The notes: generated from the sequence alone by a model not told the origin. DNA of 64,000 nt from an uncultured Polaribacter sp. (GCA_943787375.1 CALSME010000004.1:1-64000), one strand, 5' to 3'. Positions 8,465 through 18,062 are shown, numbered from the stretch's first letter. A program made the numbers and translations.

Positions 8465-10372
8465 TTATCGTTTATTCTCAATAATACTTTGTACCACTTC
8501 TGGATTTAGCAGTGTAGAGATATCACCAATACGCTCCATTTCATTGGCGGCAATTTTACGAAGAATACGACGCATTATTTTTCCAGAACGGGTTTTTGGA
8601 AGTCCATCTGTAAACTGAATTTTATCCAACTTTGCAATGGGTCCAATATGTTCTGTAATTACTTGATTGATTTCTTTCCTCAAGTTAGCATGGTTTCTAC
8701 TTTCTCCAGCATCTTTTAAAATGACATACCCATACAAAGCACTTCCTTTAACGTCATGCGGAAAACCAACAATAGCTGATTCTACAACGGCTGGATGTTC
8801 ATTTATAGCATCTTCTATGGGAGCGGTTCCTAAATTATGACCAGAAACAATAATGACATCGTCTACTCTTCCAGTAATTCGATAATATCCAACCTCATCT
8901 CTCAAGGCTCCATCTCCTGTAAAATACTTATTTTCATAAGCCGAAAAATAGGTTTCTTTATACCGTTGGTGATTTCCCCAAATGGTACGGGCAATACTTG
9001 GCCAAGGAAATTTTATACACAACCTACCTTCTACTTGATTTCCATTTAATTCTTGGCCATTTTCATCCATTAAACAAGCTTGAATCCCTATAAAAGGCAA
9101 GGTTGCATAGGTAGGTTTTGTTGGGGTAACGTAAGGAATAGGAGTAATCATTATTCCACCCGTTTCTGTTTGCCACCAAGTATCAATAATCGGACTTTTC
9201 TTCTTTCCTATATTATCATTGTACCAATGCCAAGCTTCTTCATTGATAGGTTCTCCAACAGATCCCAAAACTTTTAAAGAGGACAAATCATATGTATTCA
9301 CCAATTCGGTTCCATGTTTTGCCAAAGCTCTTATGGCTGTGGGTGCTGTATAAAATTGGTTGATTTTGTGTTTTTGAACAATTTTCCAAAAACGCCCAAA
9401 ATCGGGATAACTAGGAACTCCTTCAAACATTACTGTAGTGGCGCCATTTGCCAAAGGTCCATATACAATATAAGAATGCCCTGTTATCCAACCAATATCT
9501 GCCGTACACCAATACACATCATTTTCTTTATATTGAAATGCATTTTTAAAAGTATAAGCTGTATAAACCATATATCCAGCGATACTATGTACCATTCCTT
9601 TTGGCATTCCTGTAGAACCCGAGGTATATAAAATAAAAAGCGGATCTTCAGCATCCATAATTTCAATTTCACAAGCATCTGAAGCCTTTTCTAACAAAGG
9701 GGCAATCCAAAAATCTCTTTCCGATTTCATCTGAATTTCAGAATTGATTCTTTTGACAACTAAAACACTTTCTACACATGTACAACGATCCATTGCTTCA
9801 TCTACAATTCCTTTTAAATCGATGGTTTTGTTCCCACGAAAAGAGCCGTCAGAAGTAATGACCATTTTACAATCGGAATCATTAATTCTTGTTGCCAATG
9901 CGGTGGCTGAAAACCCTGCAAAAACAACAGAATGAATGGCACCAATTCTTGCACAAGCAAGCAAAGCAATAGAAAGCTCTGGAATCATTGGTAAATAAAT
10001 ACACACACGATCTCCTTTTTGAATCCCTTTTGACTTTAAAACATTTGCAAATTTATTAACACGTACCGAAAGTTGTTTATAGGTAATGTGTTCTGCAGGT
10101 TCATTAGGGTCATTCGGTTCAAACAAAATCGCTGTTTGGTCTCCTCGTGTGAGCAAATGACGATCAATACAATTTTCTGTAATGTTTAGTTTAGCCCCTT
10201 TGAACCATTTTACTGCTGGCTTTGAAAAATCCCATTCTAAAACAGTATCCCATTTTTTTCGCCACATAAAATTTTCTTCGGCAATCTCTTCCCAAAAAGC
10301 TTCTGGTTGATTTACAGACTTTCGATATACTTGGAAATATTCTTCTAAATGTTTTATGTGATAATTGCTCAT
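8465..10372 (-). CDS. acs: Acetyl-CoA synthetase
   Basis: A 635-residue adenylate-forming enzyme that activates acetate to acetyl-CoA through acetyl-AMP. The P-loop-like YTSGSTGMPKG motif, the WWQTETGG motif and the C-terminal KTRSGKIMRR segment with the regulatory/catalytic Lys are present. Length is usual for Acs. The start is the ATG at 10372 (MSNYHIKHLEEYF), since the 22 extra residues of the longer frame look non-coding and overlap the divergent promoter region. It is divergent from the TSUP permease gene, with 54 nt between starts, and ends 6 nt from the convergent Nudix gene. Confidence 0.95.
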   Translation of the reverse strand: MSNYHIKHLEEYFQVYRKSVNQPEAFWEEIAEENFMWRKKWDTVLEWDFSKPAVKWFKGAKLNITENCIDRHLLTRGDQTAILFEPNDPNEPAEHITYKQLSVRVNKFANVLKSKGIQKGDRVCIYLPMIPELSIALLACARIGAIHSVVFAGFSATALATRINDSDCKMVITSDGSFRGNKTIDLKGIVDEAMDRCTCVESVLVVKRINSEIQMKSERDFWIAPLLEKASDACEIEIMDAEDPLFILYTSGSTGMPKGMVHSIAGYMVYTAYTFKNAFQYKENDVYWCTADIGWITGHSYIVYGPLANGATTVMFEGVPSYPDFGRFWKIVQKHKINQFYTAPTAIRALAKHGTELVNTYDLSSLKVLGSVGEPINEEAWHWYNDNIGKKKSPIIDTWWQTETGGIMITPIPYVTPTKPTYATLPFIGIQACLMDENGQELNGNQVEGRLCIKFPWPSIARTIWGNHQRYKETYFSAYENKYFTGDGALRDEVGYYRITGRVDDVIIVSGHNLGTAPIEDAINEHPAVVESAIVGFPHDVKGSALYGYVILKDAGESRNHANLRKEINQVITEHIGPIAKLDKIQFTDGLPKTRSGKIMRRILRKIAANEMERIGDISTLLNPEVVQSIIENKR

Positions 10373-10414
10373 AATAGTTGTATGCTTTTTAGGAGATTCT
10401 AAAAATAGAAAATT

Positions 10415-10422
10415 TATCTTTG
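10415..10422 (+). promoter_or_regulatory. -7 box immediately before the TSUP permease start
   Basis: TATCTTTG at 10415-10422 matches TAnnTTTG, and the ATG follows after only 4 nt. If it is the promoter, transcription would start at or next to the A of the start codon (leaderless mRNA). No convincing TTG -33 element was found. Confidence 0.4.
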
Positions 10423-10426
10423 TTAT

Positions 10427-11218
10427 ATGAATTTTCAAACCGTTTTTGAATCCATTTTAGCAAATTGGCATCTAATCATACTATTTTTTACGGCTGCAAT
10501 TTTATATTCATCTGTTGGTTTTGGTGGTGGTTCAAGCTATTTAGCCATTTTAGCATTCGCAGGAATTGCATTTACACAAATTAGAGTTACTGCATTATTG
10601 TGTAATATTGTGGTTGTTTTTGGAAACGTGATGCTCTTTTATCAACAAAAAAAAATCCCCTGGAAAAAGGTTATTCCCATAGTTTTATGGAGTGTTCCGC
10701 TAGCCTATCTTGGTGGAAGACTAGCCATTAACAAAACACTATTTTTCATTCTTTTAGGATTTACTTTATTATTTGCTGCACTTTCCATGTGGATTTCCAA
10801 ACGTCTTATTTCAACTGTAAAAGAAAAAAAAACCTTTAACACAGTCAAAAATTCATTCTTCGGTGGCGGTATCGGATTTCTTTCTGGTATGGTCGGAATT
10901 GGTGGCGGTATTTTTTTAGCACCGCTGCTTCATCTAAGCAATTGGGATACTCCAAAAAAAATAGCTGCAACGGCTAGTTTCTTCATTTTGGTAAACTCTA
11001 TTGCGGGTATTTTTGGGCTATATAGCAATCCTAATCTTCAAGTAGATTGGATGCTTACATCTATCCTACTCGTCACTGTATTTATTGGTGGGCAAATTGG
11101 CTCAAGAGTAAGCAATACAATATTAACACCTGTACTACTGAAAAAAGCGACGGCAATTTTAATAGGATCTGTGAGTATTCGCATACTGTGCAAGCACTTA
11201 TTTCCTTTCTTCACATAG
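10427..11218 (+). CDS. TSUP family (TauE/SafE) membrane permease
   Basis: A 263-residue integral membrane protein with about eight hydrophobic segments. Two family-type glycine-rich repeats are visible: SSVGFGGGSSYLAIL near the N-terminus and GFLSGMVGIGGGIFLAPLL in the second half. TSUP proteins export or import small sulfur-containing or organic anions (sulfite, thiosulfate, sulfoacetate); the substrate here is not known. The gene stands alone on the plus strand, and a -7 box lies 4 nt before its ATG. Confidence 0.9.
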   Translation: MNFQTVFESILANWHLIILFFTAAILYSSVGFGGGSSYLAILAFAGIAFTQIRVTALLCNIVVVFGNVMLFYQQKKIPWKKVIPIVLWSVPLAYLGGRLAINKTLFFILLGFTLLFAALSMWISKRLISTVKEKKTFNTVKNSFFGGGIGFLSGMVGIGGGIFLAPLLHLSNWDTPKKIAATASFFILVNSIAGIFGLYSNPNLQVDWMLTSILLVTVFIGGQIGSRVSNTILTPVLLKKATAILIGSVSIRILCKHLFPFFT

Positions 11219-11293
11219 TAAAACCAAAGGGAAATTAATTTTTAACGATTCGTTTTTTTAGCTGATTGTGATATTTTTTCATGAAAAAACCTT

Positions 11294-11677
11294 TTATGAT
11301 GCCAATTCTAAAAGACTATCCTTGAGTCTTTTCTTAATCATTGCAAAAATTCTTTTATTAAATTCTGAAGGTGTTTTGCTATAAAGCATAAACTCCTCAA
11401 GCGTAAATTGACCTACGATAAGCCCAATCATTTTATTTTTAAAAGCAACATCTTTAGACAGCGCACTTTCTATAAATCTTTTTATGCGTTGTTCGGTTAA
11501 CGTATTTAAAACTGTTTTTCTGGTGATTGCATAGTCTTGAAATAGCGCAATGAGTAAAGGATGCTGTAATTTTATAACTTGCCGTAATGTTGTGTTTTGA
11601 AATTTCTCCTCAATACTACATTTTTCAGTTGCTTCAATTTTTGCCAAAACGGGGCGTAACTCTTTTCTGTTATCCAT
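11294..11677 (-). CDS. Conserved flavobacterial protein of unknown function (127 aa)
   Basis: A small, soluble, charged protein with no signal or membrane segment. It resembles a flavobacterial family often labelled glyoxalase in databases, although no glyoxalase metal motif is visible; I would not transfer that function. It opens MDNRKELRPVLAKIEATEKCS and has a conserved-looking IGLIVGQFTLEEF stretch near residues 86-98. It begins 2 nt after the stop of the 160-residue gene, so the two are almost certainly co-transcribed and perhaps translationally coupled. Confidence 0.65.
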   Translation of the reverse strand: MDNRKELRPVLAKIEATEKCSIEEKFQNTTLRQVIKLQHPLLIALFQDYAITRKTVLNTLTEQRIKRFIESALSKDVAFKNKMIGLIVGQFTLEEFMLYSKTPSEFNKRIFAMIKKRLKDSLLELAS

Positions 11678-11679
11678 TT

Positions 11680-12162
11680 TTATGAGTGAATTTCTAAATT
11701 TTCAATTTCTATTTGATAATCATACTGTAAATCTTCATGTAAAGTGCCCACCGCTTTCTTAATCATCTTAAGCTGGGTTTGATATACGTTTAGCAAACGA
11801 GAACTATGAGTGATTGAAGGAGAAAAATTTTTTAATTTGTAACAGTAATGCAGCAGTAATTCCGCTTCTGTTTCTTTCTTTTTAGAATACCGGATATACT
11901 TTTTGGTCAATGTTAAAATTTTTCTCGCACTTTTTCTGATGAAGAAAAAATTTTTGGTATTGATGTCTACAAAGAGCAAATCCATTTGTGCTTTTACACT
12001 TTCGATATAAGCTTCCTCATCATGAGACTCAAACATTAAATAGGTGAGTAATTCTTTGTTCTCTTTTTTATACTTTGATAAATGCAAGCAAAGCTCCATC
12101 AATTCGTTGGCAGATTTATGCGATAATTCCTCTTTTAACTTTTTTAAGGCTACTGCTTTCAT
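11680..12162 (-). CDS. Conserved hypothetical protein (160 aa, DUF6155-like)
   Basis: An all-helical, Lys/Glu-rich soluble protein starting MKAVALKKLKEELSHKSANELMEL. The opening LKKELxxxSxxELxxLCLxLxxxxKENKELLTYL pattern resembles Bacteroidota DUF6155 proteins, but this is from memory and uncertain. No catalytic motif is visible. It is separated from fabV by a terminator at 12194-12228 and is followed by the 127-residue gene after 2 nt. Together they look like a two-gene unit of unknown role. Confidence 0.65.
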   Translation of the reverse strand: MKAVALKKLKEELSHKSANELMELCLHLSKYKKENKELLTYLMFESHDEEAYIESVKAQMDLLFVDINTKNFFFIRKSARKILTLTKKYIRYSKKKETEAELLLHYCYKLKNFSPSITHSSRLLNVYQTQLKMIKKAVGTLHEDLQYDYQIEIENLEIHS

Positions 12163-12193
12163 TTATTAATTTTTGTGAATGCGTTAAAAATAA

Positions 12194-12228
12194 AAACCTC
12201 ATAAAAAAAGATATTATTTATGAGGTTT
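12194..12228 (-). terminator. Terminator after fabV
   Basis: AAACCTCATA (12194-12203) pairs with TATGAGGTTT (12219-12228). On the minus strand the stem is followed by a T-rich stretch. It lies 22 nt past the fabV stop. Confidence 0.7.
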
Positions 12229-12249
12229 AATAATTTTACTTTCTATACA

Positions 12250-13440
12250 TTATTCTTGAATACTTGGTATTGAAACCATTTCATTGACATCTTTTGCATA
12301 ATCTACACCTGGTACTTTAAACCCAAATAAGTTATAAAAGTCGGTACTATATCCTTCTAAATCTCCAATTTCAGATAAGTTTTCTGTTGTTGCAGATTCC
12401 CAAAGCTTGATCACTTTTGCTTGAATATCTTCGCGCATTTCCCAATCGTCAACTCGAATTCTTCCTTTTTCATCCAGAGACAAATCACTAGCATACAGGC
12501 GTTTACTGTATAAACGTTGAATTTGTTCGATACATCCTTCATGTATTCCTTCTTCTTTCATTATTTTATACAACAAAGAAATATACAAAGGAATTACTGG
12601 AATTGCTGAACTCGCTTGTGTAACCAATGCCTTGTTTACAGAAACATATGCATTTCCGTTAATTGTTTTTAAAGCGTCTGTTATGGTAAATGCTTTCGCT
12701 TCTAAATCGTCTTTTGCAGCACCAATGGTTCCGTTTCTATAAACTGGTTTTGTTACTTCTGGTCCAATATAAGAATATGCTACGGTTTTTACACCTTCTG
12801 CTAAAACGTTTGCTTCATGCAAAGCATCCATCCACATCTTCCAATCTTCACCTCCCATTACCGTTACCGTATTTTCGATATCCGCTCCTTCTGCTGGATT
12901 GATAGAGATTTCAGATACATTTCCTGTATGAAAATCTACCGTCTTATTTGTAAAATTTTCTCCAATTGGTTTTAAAACAGATTTGAAACGTTTTCCTGAA
13001 ACTGGATGTGTTCTTACTGGGGAAGCCAAACTATAGATGATCAAATCTATTTGACCTAAGTCTTGTTTGATTAAATTGACAACCTGTTCTTTAATCTCAT
13101 TAGAAAAAGCATCTCCGTTGATACTTTTTGCATACAAACCTGCTTTGTGCGCTGCTTCTTCAAAAGCAGCTGTATTGTAAAAACCAGGAGAAGCAGGTCT
13201 ATTTGGACTCGCAGGTTTGTCAAAAAAGACTCCAATAGTTGCCGCGTCGGACCCAAAGGCGCTTGTAATTCTAGATGCAAGTCCAAAACCTGTGGAAGAT
13301 CCAATAACCAATACTTTTTTGGCTCCGGCAATTTTTCCTTTTGAAGTTACATAGTCAATTTGATTTTTAACATTTTGTGCACAACCTTCTGGGTGAGCTG
13401 TTAAACAAATAAATCCTCTTGTTCTTGGTTCTATAATCAT
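12250..13440 (-). CDS. fabV: FabV-type enoyl-ACP / trans-2-enoyl-CoA reductase
   Basis: A 396-residue protein matching the FabV/TER family in length and sequence, opening MIIEPRTRGFICLTAHPEGC. The nucleotide-binding loop VIGSSTGFGLASRI lies near residues 45-58, and the Y-x8-K active-site pair is in YRNGTIGAAK, longer than the Y-x6-K of FabI. It performs the last NADH-dependent reduction of each fatty-acid elongation round or reduces crotonyl-CoA. The window also holds fabI at 44230-45036, so there are two enoyl reductases. It lies 13 nt downstream of purC, but any functional link is unclear. Confidence 0.93.
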   Translation of the reverse strand: MIIEPRTRGFICLTAHPEGCAQNVKNQIDYVTSKGKIAGAKKVLVIGSSTGFGLASRITSAFGSDAATIGVFFDKPASPNRPASPGFYNTAAFEEAAHKAGLYAKSINGDAFSNEIKEQVVNLIKQDLGQIDLIIYSLASPVRTHPVSGKRFKSVLKPIGENFTNKTVDFHTGNVSEISINPAEGADIENTVTVMGGEDWKMWMDALHEANVLAEGVKTVAYSYIGPEVTKPVYRNGTIGAAKDDLEAKAFTITDALKTINGNAYVSVNKALVTQASSAIPVIPLYISLLYKIMKEEGIHEGCIEQIQRLYSKRLYASDLSLDEKGRIRVDDWEMREDIQAKVIKLWESATTENLSEIGDLEGYSTDFYNLFGFKVPGVDYAKDVNEMVSIPSIQE

Positions 13441-13453
13441 AATTGTTTATTTA

Positions 13454-14404
13454 TTAGTGGTTGGCTAAAAATGCGTTTACATTGTTAGCAATTCTTTCTA
13501 AAACATTTTCTGTAGCTGCTTTCACAAAAGTTTCTCCAGTAATTTGTTCGTACAATTCAATATATCGATTTGAAATTTCGATCACTTTTTCATCTGACAT
13601 TACTGGAATCTGCTGTCCTTCTTGTCCTTGAAAACCGTTTTCAATTAACCATTGACGTACAAATTCTTTTGACAATTGTTTTTGTGCCACACCTTTTTCT
13701 TGTCTTTCGGCGTAGCCTTCAGCATAAAAATAACGAGAAGAATCTGGAGTGTGAATTTCATCAATCAACAAAATTTTACCCTCTTTTGTTTTTCCAAATT
13801 CATATTTTGTATCTACCAAAATTAAACCACGAGAAGCAGCAATTTCAGTTCCTCTTTGAAATAATTTTCGGGTATAGTCTTCTAACACCAAATAGTCTTC
13901 TTCAGAAACAATACCGTTAGATAAAATTGCTTCGCGAGTAATGTCTTCATCATGATCTCCATTATCTGCTTTTGTAGATGGAGTAATTATTGGACTCGGA
14001 AACTGATCATTTTCACACATCCCTTCTGGCATCGAAACACCACACAATATTCTTTTTCCTGCTTTGTATTCTCTTGCCGCGTGTCCAGACATGTAGCCTC
14101 TGATAACCATTTCTACTTTAAAAGGCTCACATAAATGTCCAATCGCAACATTTTCATCAGGAGTGGCTAGAAGCCAATTGGGAACGATATCTGCTGTTTC
14201 ATGCAACATCTTAGTTGCAATTTGATTTAAGATTTGACCTTTGTAGGGAATTTGACGAGGTAAAATGACATCGAAAGCCGATAATCGATCGGAAGCAATC
14301 ATCACCAAATGCTTGTCATCTATGGTATAAACCTCTCTTACTTTTCCTTTGTATAGTGCTTTCTGCTTTGGAAACTGAAAATTGGTATCGTTAATTGTGT
14401 TCAT
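13454..14404 (-). CDS. purC: Phosphoribosylaminoimidazole-succinocarboxamide synthase
   Basis: A 316-residue SAICAR synthetase (step 8 of purine synthesis: CAIR + Asp + ATP). The N-terminal [21 protein letters not shown] segment and the [19 protein letters not shown] motif are diagnostic, followed by [17 protein letters not shown]. Length fits the longer SAICAR synthetase class. A canonical promoter lies just upstream (14429-14459). FabV follows closely and may be read from the same transcript. Confidence 0.96.
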   Translation of the reverse strand: MNTINDTNFQFPKQKALYKGKVREVYTIDDKHLVMIASDRLSAFDVILPRQIPYKGQILNQIATKMLHETADIVPNWLLATPDENVAIGHLCEPFKVEMVIRGYMSGHAAREYKAGKRILCGVSMPEGMCENDQFPSPIITPSTKADNGDHDEDITREAILSNGIVSEEDYLVLEDYTRKLFQRGTEIAASRGLILVDTKYEFGKTKEGKILLIDEIHTPDSSRYFYAEGYAERQEKGVAQKQLSKEFVRQWLIENGFQGQEGQQIPVMSDEKVIEISNRYIELYEQITGETFVKAATENVLERIANNVNAFLANH

Positions 14405-14428
14405 TAATAATGGTGTTGTTTGTTAGGA

Positions 14429-14459
14429 CAAAAGTAAACTAAAGACTAATTACTAACAA
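14429..14459 (-). promoter_or_regulatory. purC promoter
   Basis: On the minus strand TTG (14459-14457), a 20-nt spacer and TACTTTTG (14436-14429) match the Bacteroidota consensus. The purC ATG at 14404 is about 25 nt downstream of the -7 box. Confidence 0.7.
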
Positions 14460-14467
14460 CTAAAAAC

Positions 14468-15421
14468 TTATTCTGTTTCGATACGCTTGTAGGCGGAGAT
14501 AATTCTTTTTACCAATCGGTGTCTTACCACATCGCTATCATCTAAATAAACTTGTGCTATCCCTTCGATATCTTTCAAAGCCAACAAGGATTCTTTCAAA
14601 CCCGAGACTTGTTTTCTTGGCAAATCTATTTGACCAGGGTCTCCGTTAATTATAAATTTTGCATTCTTCCCCATACGTGTCAAAAACATTTTCATTTGGC
14701 TGTGCGTTGTATTTTGGGCTTCGTCTAAAATAACAAAGGCATTGTCCAACGTTCTCCCTCTCATAAAAGCCAATGGAGCAATTTGTATGATTCCTTTTTC
14801 TATGTGTGAAGCCAATCTTTCATGCGGAATCATATCTCGCAATGCATCGTACAAAGGTTGCATATAAGGATCCAACTTGTCTTTTAAATCTCCTGGTAAA
14901 AATCCAAGGTTTTCTCCAGACTCTACGGCAGGTCTGGTTAAAATAATTTTACGAACTTCTTTTTCTTTCAATGCTTTTACGGCAATTGCTACTGCGGTGT
15001 ATGTTTTCCCAGTTCCTGCAGGACCTACTGCAAAAAGCATGTCATTTTTCTGAATTAAAGCAACCATTTTCTTTTGATTGGCAGTCTTTGGTTTTATTAA
15101 TTTCCCATTAACACCATGCAGCAACACCTCTTTTGCACTCATGGCCGCAGCTGTTTTTTCTTCCTTTCCAGTAGAAGTTAAAATACGTTCAATACTGTTT
15201 TCATCTAATTTATTGTACTTATGAAAGTATTTAATGAGCTGTTCTAAACGGTTTTCAAATTCATCTAAAAGAGTGGCTTCACCATAAATTTTCAAATTAG
15301 TGCCTCTTGCAACTAATTTTATTTTTGGAAAATATTTTTTAAGCTGCTCAATCGTACTATTGTGCTCACCAAAAAAATCTTTTGGATCTATTTCTGTTAA
15401 TGCAATGCTTCTTTCGTTCAA
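14468..15421 (-). CDS. PhoH family protein (predicted ATPase)
   Basis: A 317-residue PhoH-like P-loop protein. Walker A is GPAGTGKTYTAVA near residues 135-147 and Walker B is FVILDEAQN; downstream TRMGKNAKFIINGDPGQ is typical of the family. The N-terminal ~100 residues hold a KH-like region found in PhoH proteins, suggesting RNA binding. Its cellular role is poorly defined (linked to RNA metabolism and stress). The only in-frame start consistent with the family is TTG at 15421. It is divergent from the DUF62 gene. Confidence 0.9.
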   Translation of the reverse strand: MNERSIALTEIDPKDFFGEHNSTIEQLKKYFPKIKLVARGTNLKIYGEATLLDEFENRLEQLIKYFHKYNKLDENSIERILTSTGKEEKTAAAMSAKEVLLHGVNGKLIKPKTANQKKMVALIQKNDMLFAVGPAGTGKTYTAVAIAVKALKEKEVRKIILTRPAVESGENLGFLPGDLKDKLDPYMQPLYDALRDMIPHERLASHIEKGIIQIAPLAFMRGRTLDNAFVILDEAQNTTHSQMKMFLTRMGKNAKFIINGDPGQIDLPRKQVSGLKESLLALKDIEGIAQVYLDDSDVVRHRLVKRIISAYKRIETE

Positions 15422-15491
15422 ATGTTTTTTTTATTAAAATAGGAGTTCAAATTATTAAATTAAAAATAGTCAATAAATTTACGAAATTGAT

Positions 15492-15499
15492 TAGATTTG
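15492..15499 (+). promoter_or_regulatory. -7 box upstream of the DUF62 gene
   Basis: TAGATTTG at 15492-15499 matches TAnnTTTG and lies 45 nt before the TTG start. The -33 region lacks a clean TTG. Confidence 0.4.
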
Positions 15500-15544
15500 C
15501 GTTAAATAGTCAACAACTTTTACACATTTAATTAACAGCAAACA

Positions 15545-16405
15545 TTGATCTCTTTTATCACTTTAACGACCGATTTCGGCACAAAAGACCACTTTGTTGG
15601 AGCGGTAAAAGGCGCTATCTATTCGGAGTTAGAAAATGCAAAAATTGTAGACATCACCCATGAAATATCTCCTTTTAACATTACAGAAACTGCCTATATC
15701 ATAAAGAACTCTTACAAGAGTTTCCCAGACGGCACCATCCATATTATTGGAGTAGATTCAGAATTAAGCGAAGACAACAAACACATAGCACTTGAGTTGG
15801 ACAATCATTTTTTTGTGTGTCCAGATAATGGATTGATCTCTATGATTGCCTCAGAAATTAATCCGACCAAAATTGTCGAAATCAATATTCATGATCGTAT
15901 TGAAAGTAGTTTTCCTGTTTTAGATGTATTTGTACAAGTTGCTTGTTTCATTGCCCGAGGCGGAAATTTAACGGTGATTGGGAAGGAAATTAAAAACTAC
16001 AAAAAACTCATTGAAATTCAACCCAAGGTAAACCAAGCCCAAAACCAAATTATTGGCGGTGTCATTTATATTGATAACTATGGGAATATCATTACAAATA
16101 TTAAAGAAAAAATGTTCAATGAGGTTGGAAAAGGCAGAAAATTTAGCATCAAAGCGTCTCGGTATTCCTTCGAAAAAATTTATAGTAAGTACAACGAAAT
16201 AAAAGGAATCGATTCAAAAGAACTCAGTTTTGACGGAAGTAGATTGGCAATATTTAATTCTGCAGGCTATTTAGAAATTGCCTTGTATCGAAGTAATTTA
16301 AATACAGTGGGGGGCGCTTCTACATTATTGGGATTGGCTTATCGAGATCCAATTATTATTGAATTTGTAAACGAAGTACTTCCAGAGTTTACCACATTAT
16401 CTTAA
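15545..16405 (+). CDS. SAM hydroxide adenosyltransferase / SAM hydrolase family (DUF62)
   Basis: A 286-residue protein of the DUF62/duf-62 family, which cleaves S-adenosylmethionine to adenosine and methionine. Diagnostic segments are LTTDFGTKDHFVGAVKG at the N-terminus, VDITHEI near residues 35-45 and VIYIDNYGNIITNI in the second half. The DxxG pattern at DFG (residues 10-12) provides the nucleoside-binding Asp. The start is TTG at 15545; no in-frame ATG precedes the conserved ITLTTDFG. It leads a three-gene plus-strand run with tiny gaps (4 nt, then a 1-nt overlap). Confidence 0.92.
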   Translation: MISFITLTTDFGTKDHFVGAVKGAIYSELENAKIVDITHEISPFNITETAYIIKNSYKSFPDGTIHIIGVDSELSEDNKHIALELDNHFFVCPDNGLISMIASEINPTKIVEINIHDRIESSFPVLDVFVQVACFIARGGNLTVIGKEIKNYKKLIEIQPKVNQAQNQIIGGVIYIDNYGNIITNIKEKMFNEVGKGRKFSIKASRYSFEKIYSKYNEIKGIDSKELSFDGSRLAIFNSAGYLEIALYRSNLNTVGGASTLLGLAYRDPIIIEFVNEVLPEFTTLS

Positions 16406-16408
16406 AAT

Positions 16409-16705
16409 ATGTTTGTTCGCATCGTAAAAATGAGTTTTCACTCAAAACATATCTATGAATTTGAAGAAATCTTTGCTGTAAAAAAAACATTGATTCGGGC
16501 ATCTAAAGGGTGTACTCTTTTAGAGTTGTACCAAGACAAAACAAATCCTGAAATCTTTTTTACCTACTCTTATTGGGAACAGGAAGAAGATTTAGAAAAC
16601 TATCGAAATTCAACGCTTTTTAAAAACGTTTGGGCAAAAACAAAAGTATTATTCAATGACAAACCCCAAGCTTGGAGTGTCAATAAAAATGTAAGTCTTT
16701 CCTAA
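16409..16705 (+). CDS. Antibiotic biosynthesis monooxygenase (ABM)-fold protein
   Basis: A 98-residue single-domain protein. MFVRIVKMSFHSKHIYEFEEIF followed by GCTLLELYQDKTNPEIFFTYSYWE and a WAKTK segment is the dimeric alpha/beta ferredoxin-like ABM pattern. Such proteins include quinol monooxygenases and haem-degrading enzymes, but many have no known activity, so no substrate is proposed. It begins 3 nt after the DUF62 gene and its TAA overlaps the ATG of the next gene, indicating co-translation. Confidence 0.85.
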   Translation: MFVRIVKMSFHSKHIYEFEEIFAVKKTLIRASKGCTLLELYQDKTNPEIFFTYSYWEQEEDLENYRNSTLFKNVWAKTKVLFNDKPQAWSVNKNVSLS

Positions 16706-17232
16706 TGGTATTTAATTGCGAGACATTCCCTGTTTTAAAAACCCAAAGATTAACCTTAAGGGAACTGAAACTTGACGATGCAGACACCCTACTTGCATTG
16801 CGTTCTAGCGAAAAAATTAATAAATTTGTAGCTACCAAAAGAATGCAAAATTTGGAAGAAGCAAAAGATTTTATACAAACATGTAGTTCCCTATATCAAA
16901 AAGAAAAACGTATTTTTTGGGTGATCATAAACCAAAAGGAAATTTTGGGTACGATTGTATTGCATCGAATTTCTTTAGCTCGAAAATATGCAGAAATTGG
17001 ATACAAATTAAAAACTGAAATGCAGCAAAAGGGATTTATGAGTGAAGCAATTACGGCAGTTTTACATTTTGGTATTGAGCAATTAAATTTAAAAACGATC
17101 GAAGCATATACCCACAAAAATAATGTGCGTTCAATAATGTTATTAGAAAAACACCAATTTATTTTTCAAGCACACATGAAAGACCCAAGTTTTGAACACA
17201 ATCGAATTTATAGGTTTGAAACCAGTTCCTAA
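16705..17232 (+). CDS. GNAT family N-acetyltransferase (RimJ/RimL-like)
   Basis: A 175-residue acetyltransferase. The N-terminal TQRLTLRELKLDDADTLLALR and the later AEIGYKLKTEMQQKGFMSEAI (acetyl-CoA pyrophosphate loop region, Q/R-x-x-G-x-M variant) followed by NVRSIMLLEKHQF are typical of RimJ/RimL-type GNATs. The acceptor is unknown. Its ATG overlaps the previous stop (TAATG). It is the last gene before a 110-nt gap in front of gldF. Confidence 0.88.
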   Translation: MVFNCETFPVLKTQRLTLRELKLDDADTLLALRSSEKINKFVATKRMQNLEEAKDFIQTCSSLYQKEKRIFWVIINQKEILGTIVLHRISLARKYAEIGYKLKTEMQQKGFMSEAITAVLHFGIEQLNLKTIEAYTHKNNVRSIMLLEKHQFIFQAHMKDPSFEHNRIYRFETSS

Positions 17233-17342
17233 AAAAAATCCTTTTAAGTCCTATTAAAATAGAAAGGGTGAATTTATTTTGAAGATAAAATCGTAGCTTG
17301 CAAGCACATCGAAATTAAAAAAAACATAAAAAAATTATATAA

Positions 17343-18062
17343 TTGATTGCCATTTTAAAAAAAGAATTCAATTCGTTTTTCGCCGCCCCCATCGCCTATT
17401 TAGTAATCGGTGTATTTTTACTAATAAATGGGCTGTTTCTATGGGTTTTTAAAGACGATTTTAACATATTGAATGCGGGTTTTGCAGACATCAATTCGTT
17501 TTTCTATTTAACCCCCTGGATTTTTCTCTTTCTAATTCCAGCAATTACTATGAAAAGTTTTGCCGACGAATTCAACAGTGGAACCATTGAAATCCTAAAA
17601 ACAAGACCCATTACAAATTGGCAAATTGTGCTTGGAAAATTCTGGGCTTCATTGCTATTAGTTATTGTTGCATTGGTTCCAACACTCACCTATGTGTATT
17701 CGGTTTATCAATTAGGAAGCCCCACAGGAAACTTAGATTTTGGCAGTATCATTGGGTCTTACATTGGGTTACTTTTTTTAGCTGCCACCTATACTGCTAT
17801 CGGTTTGTTTACCTCAACGTTGTCAAAAAATCAAATTGTCGCTTTTATCTTAGGAGTTTTTATTACCTTCTTGTTGTTTTATGGATTTGATGCCATTTCC
17901 AATTCATTTTCAAATCAGCGTATTTTGATTCAAAAGTTAGGCATCAATGAACACTTTAAGAGTATCGCACGGGGCGTAATTGATACACGAGATATACTCT
18001 ACTTCCTAAGTGTGACGTTGTTCTTTTTATGCATCACTAAAAACCGTTTAGACCATGAATAA
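17343..18062 (+). CDS. gldF: Gliding motility ABC transporter permease GldF
   Basis: A 239-residue ABC-2-type permease with about six membrane segments, opening MIAILKKEFNSFFAAPIAYLVIGVFL. The MKSFADEFNSGTIEILKTRPI loop is typical of the family. In Flavobacterium johnsoniae, GldA, GldF and GldG form an ABC transporter needed for gliding and chitin use. Start is TTG at 17343. It overlaps gldG by 8 nt, which supports the call; gldA (the ATPase) is not in this window. Confidence 0.92.
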   Translation: MIAILKKEFNSFFAAPIAYLVIGVFLLINGLFLWVFKDDFNILNAGFADINSFFYLTPWIFLFLIPAITMKSFADEFNSGTIEILKTRPITNWQIVLGKFWASLLLVIVALVPTLTYVYSVYQLGSPTGNLDFGSIIGSYIGLLFLAATYTAIGLFTSTLSKNQIVAFILGVFITFLLFYGFDAISNSFSNQRILIQKLGINEHFKSIARGVIDTRDILYFLSVTLFFLCITKNRLDHE

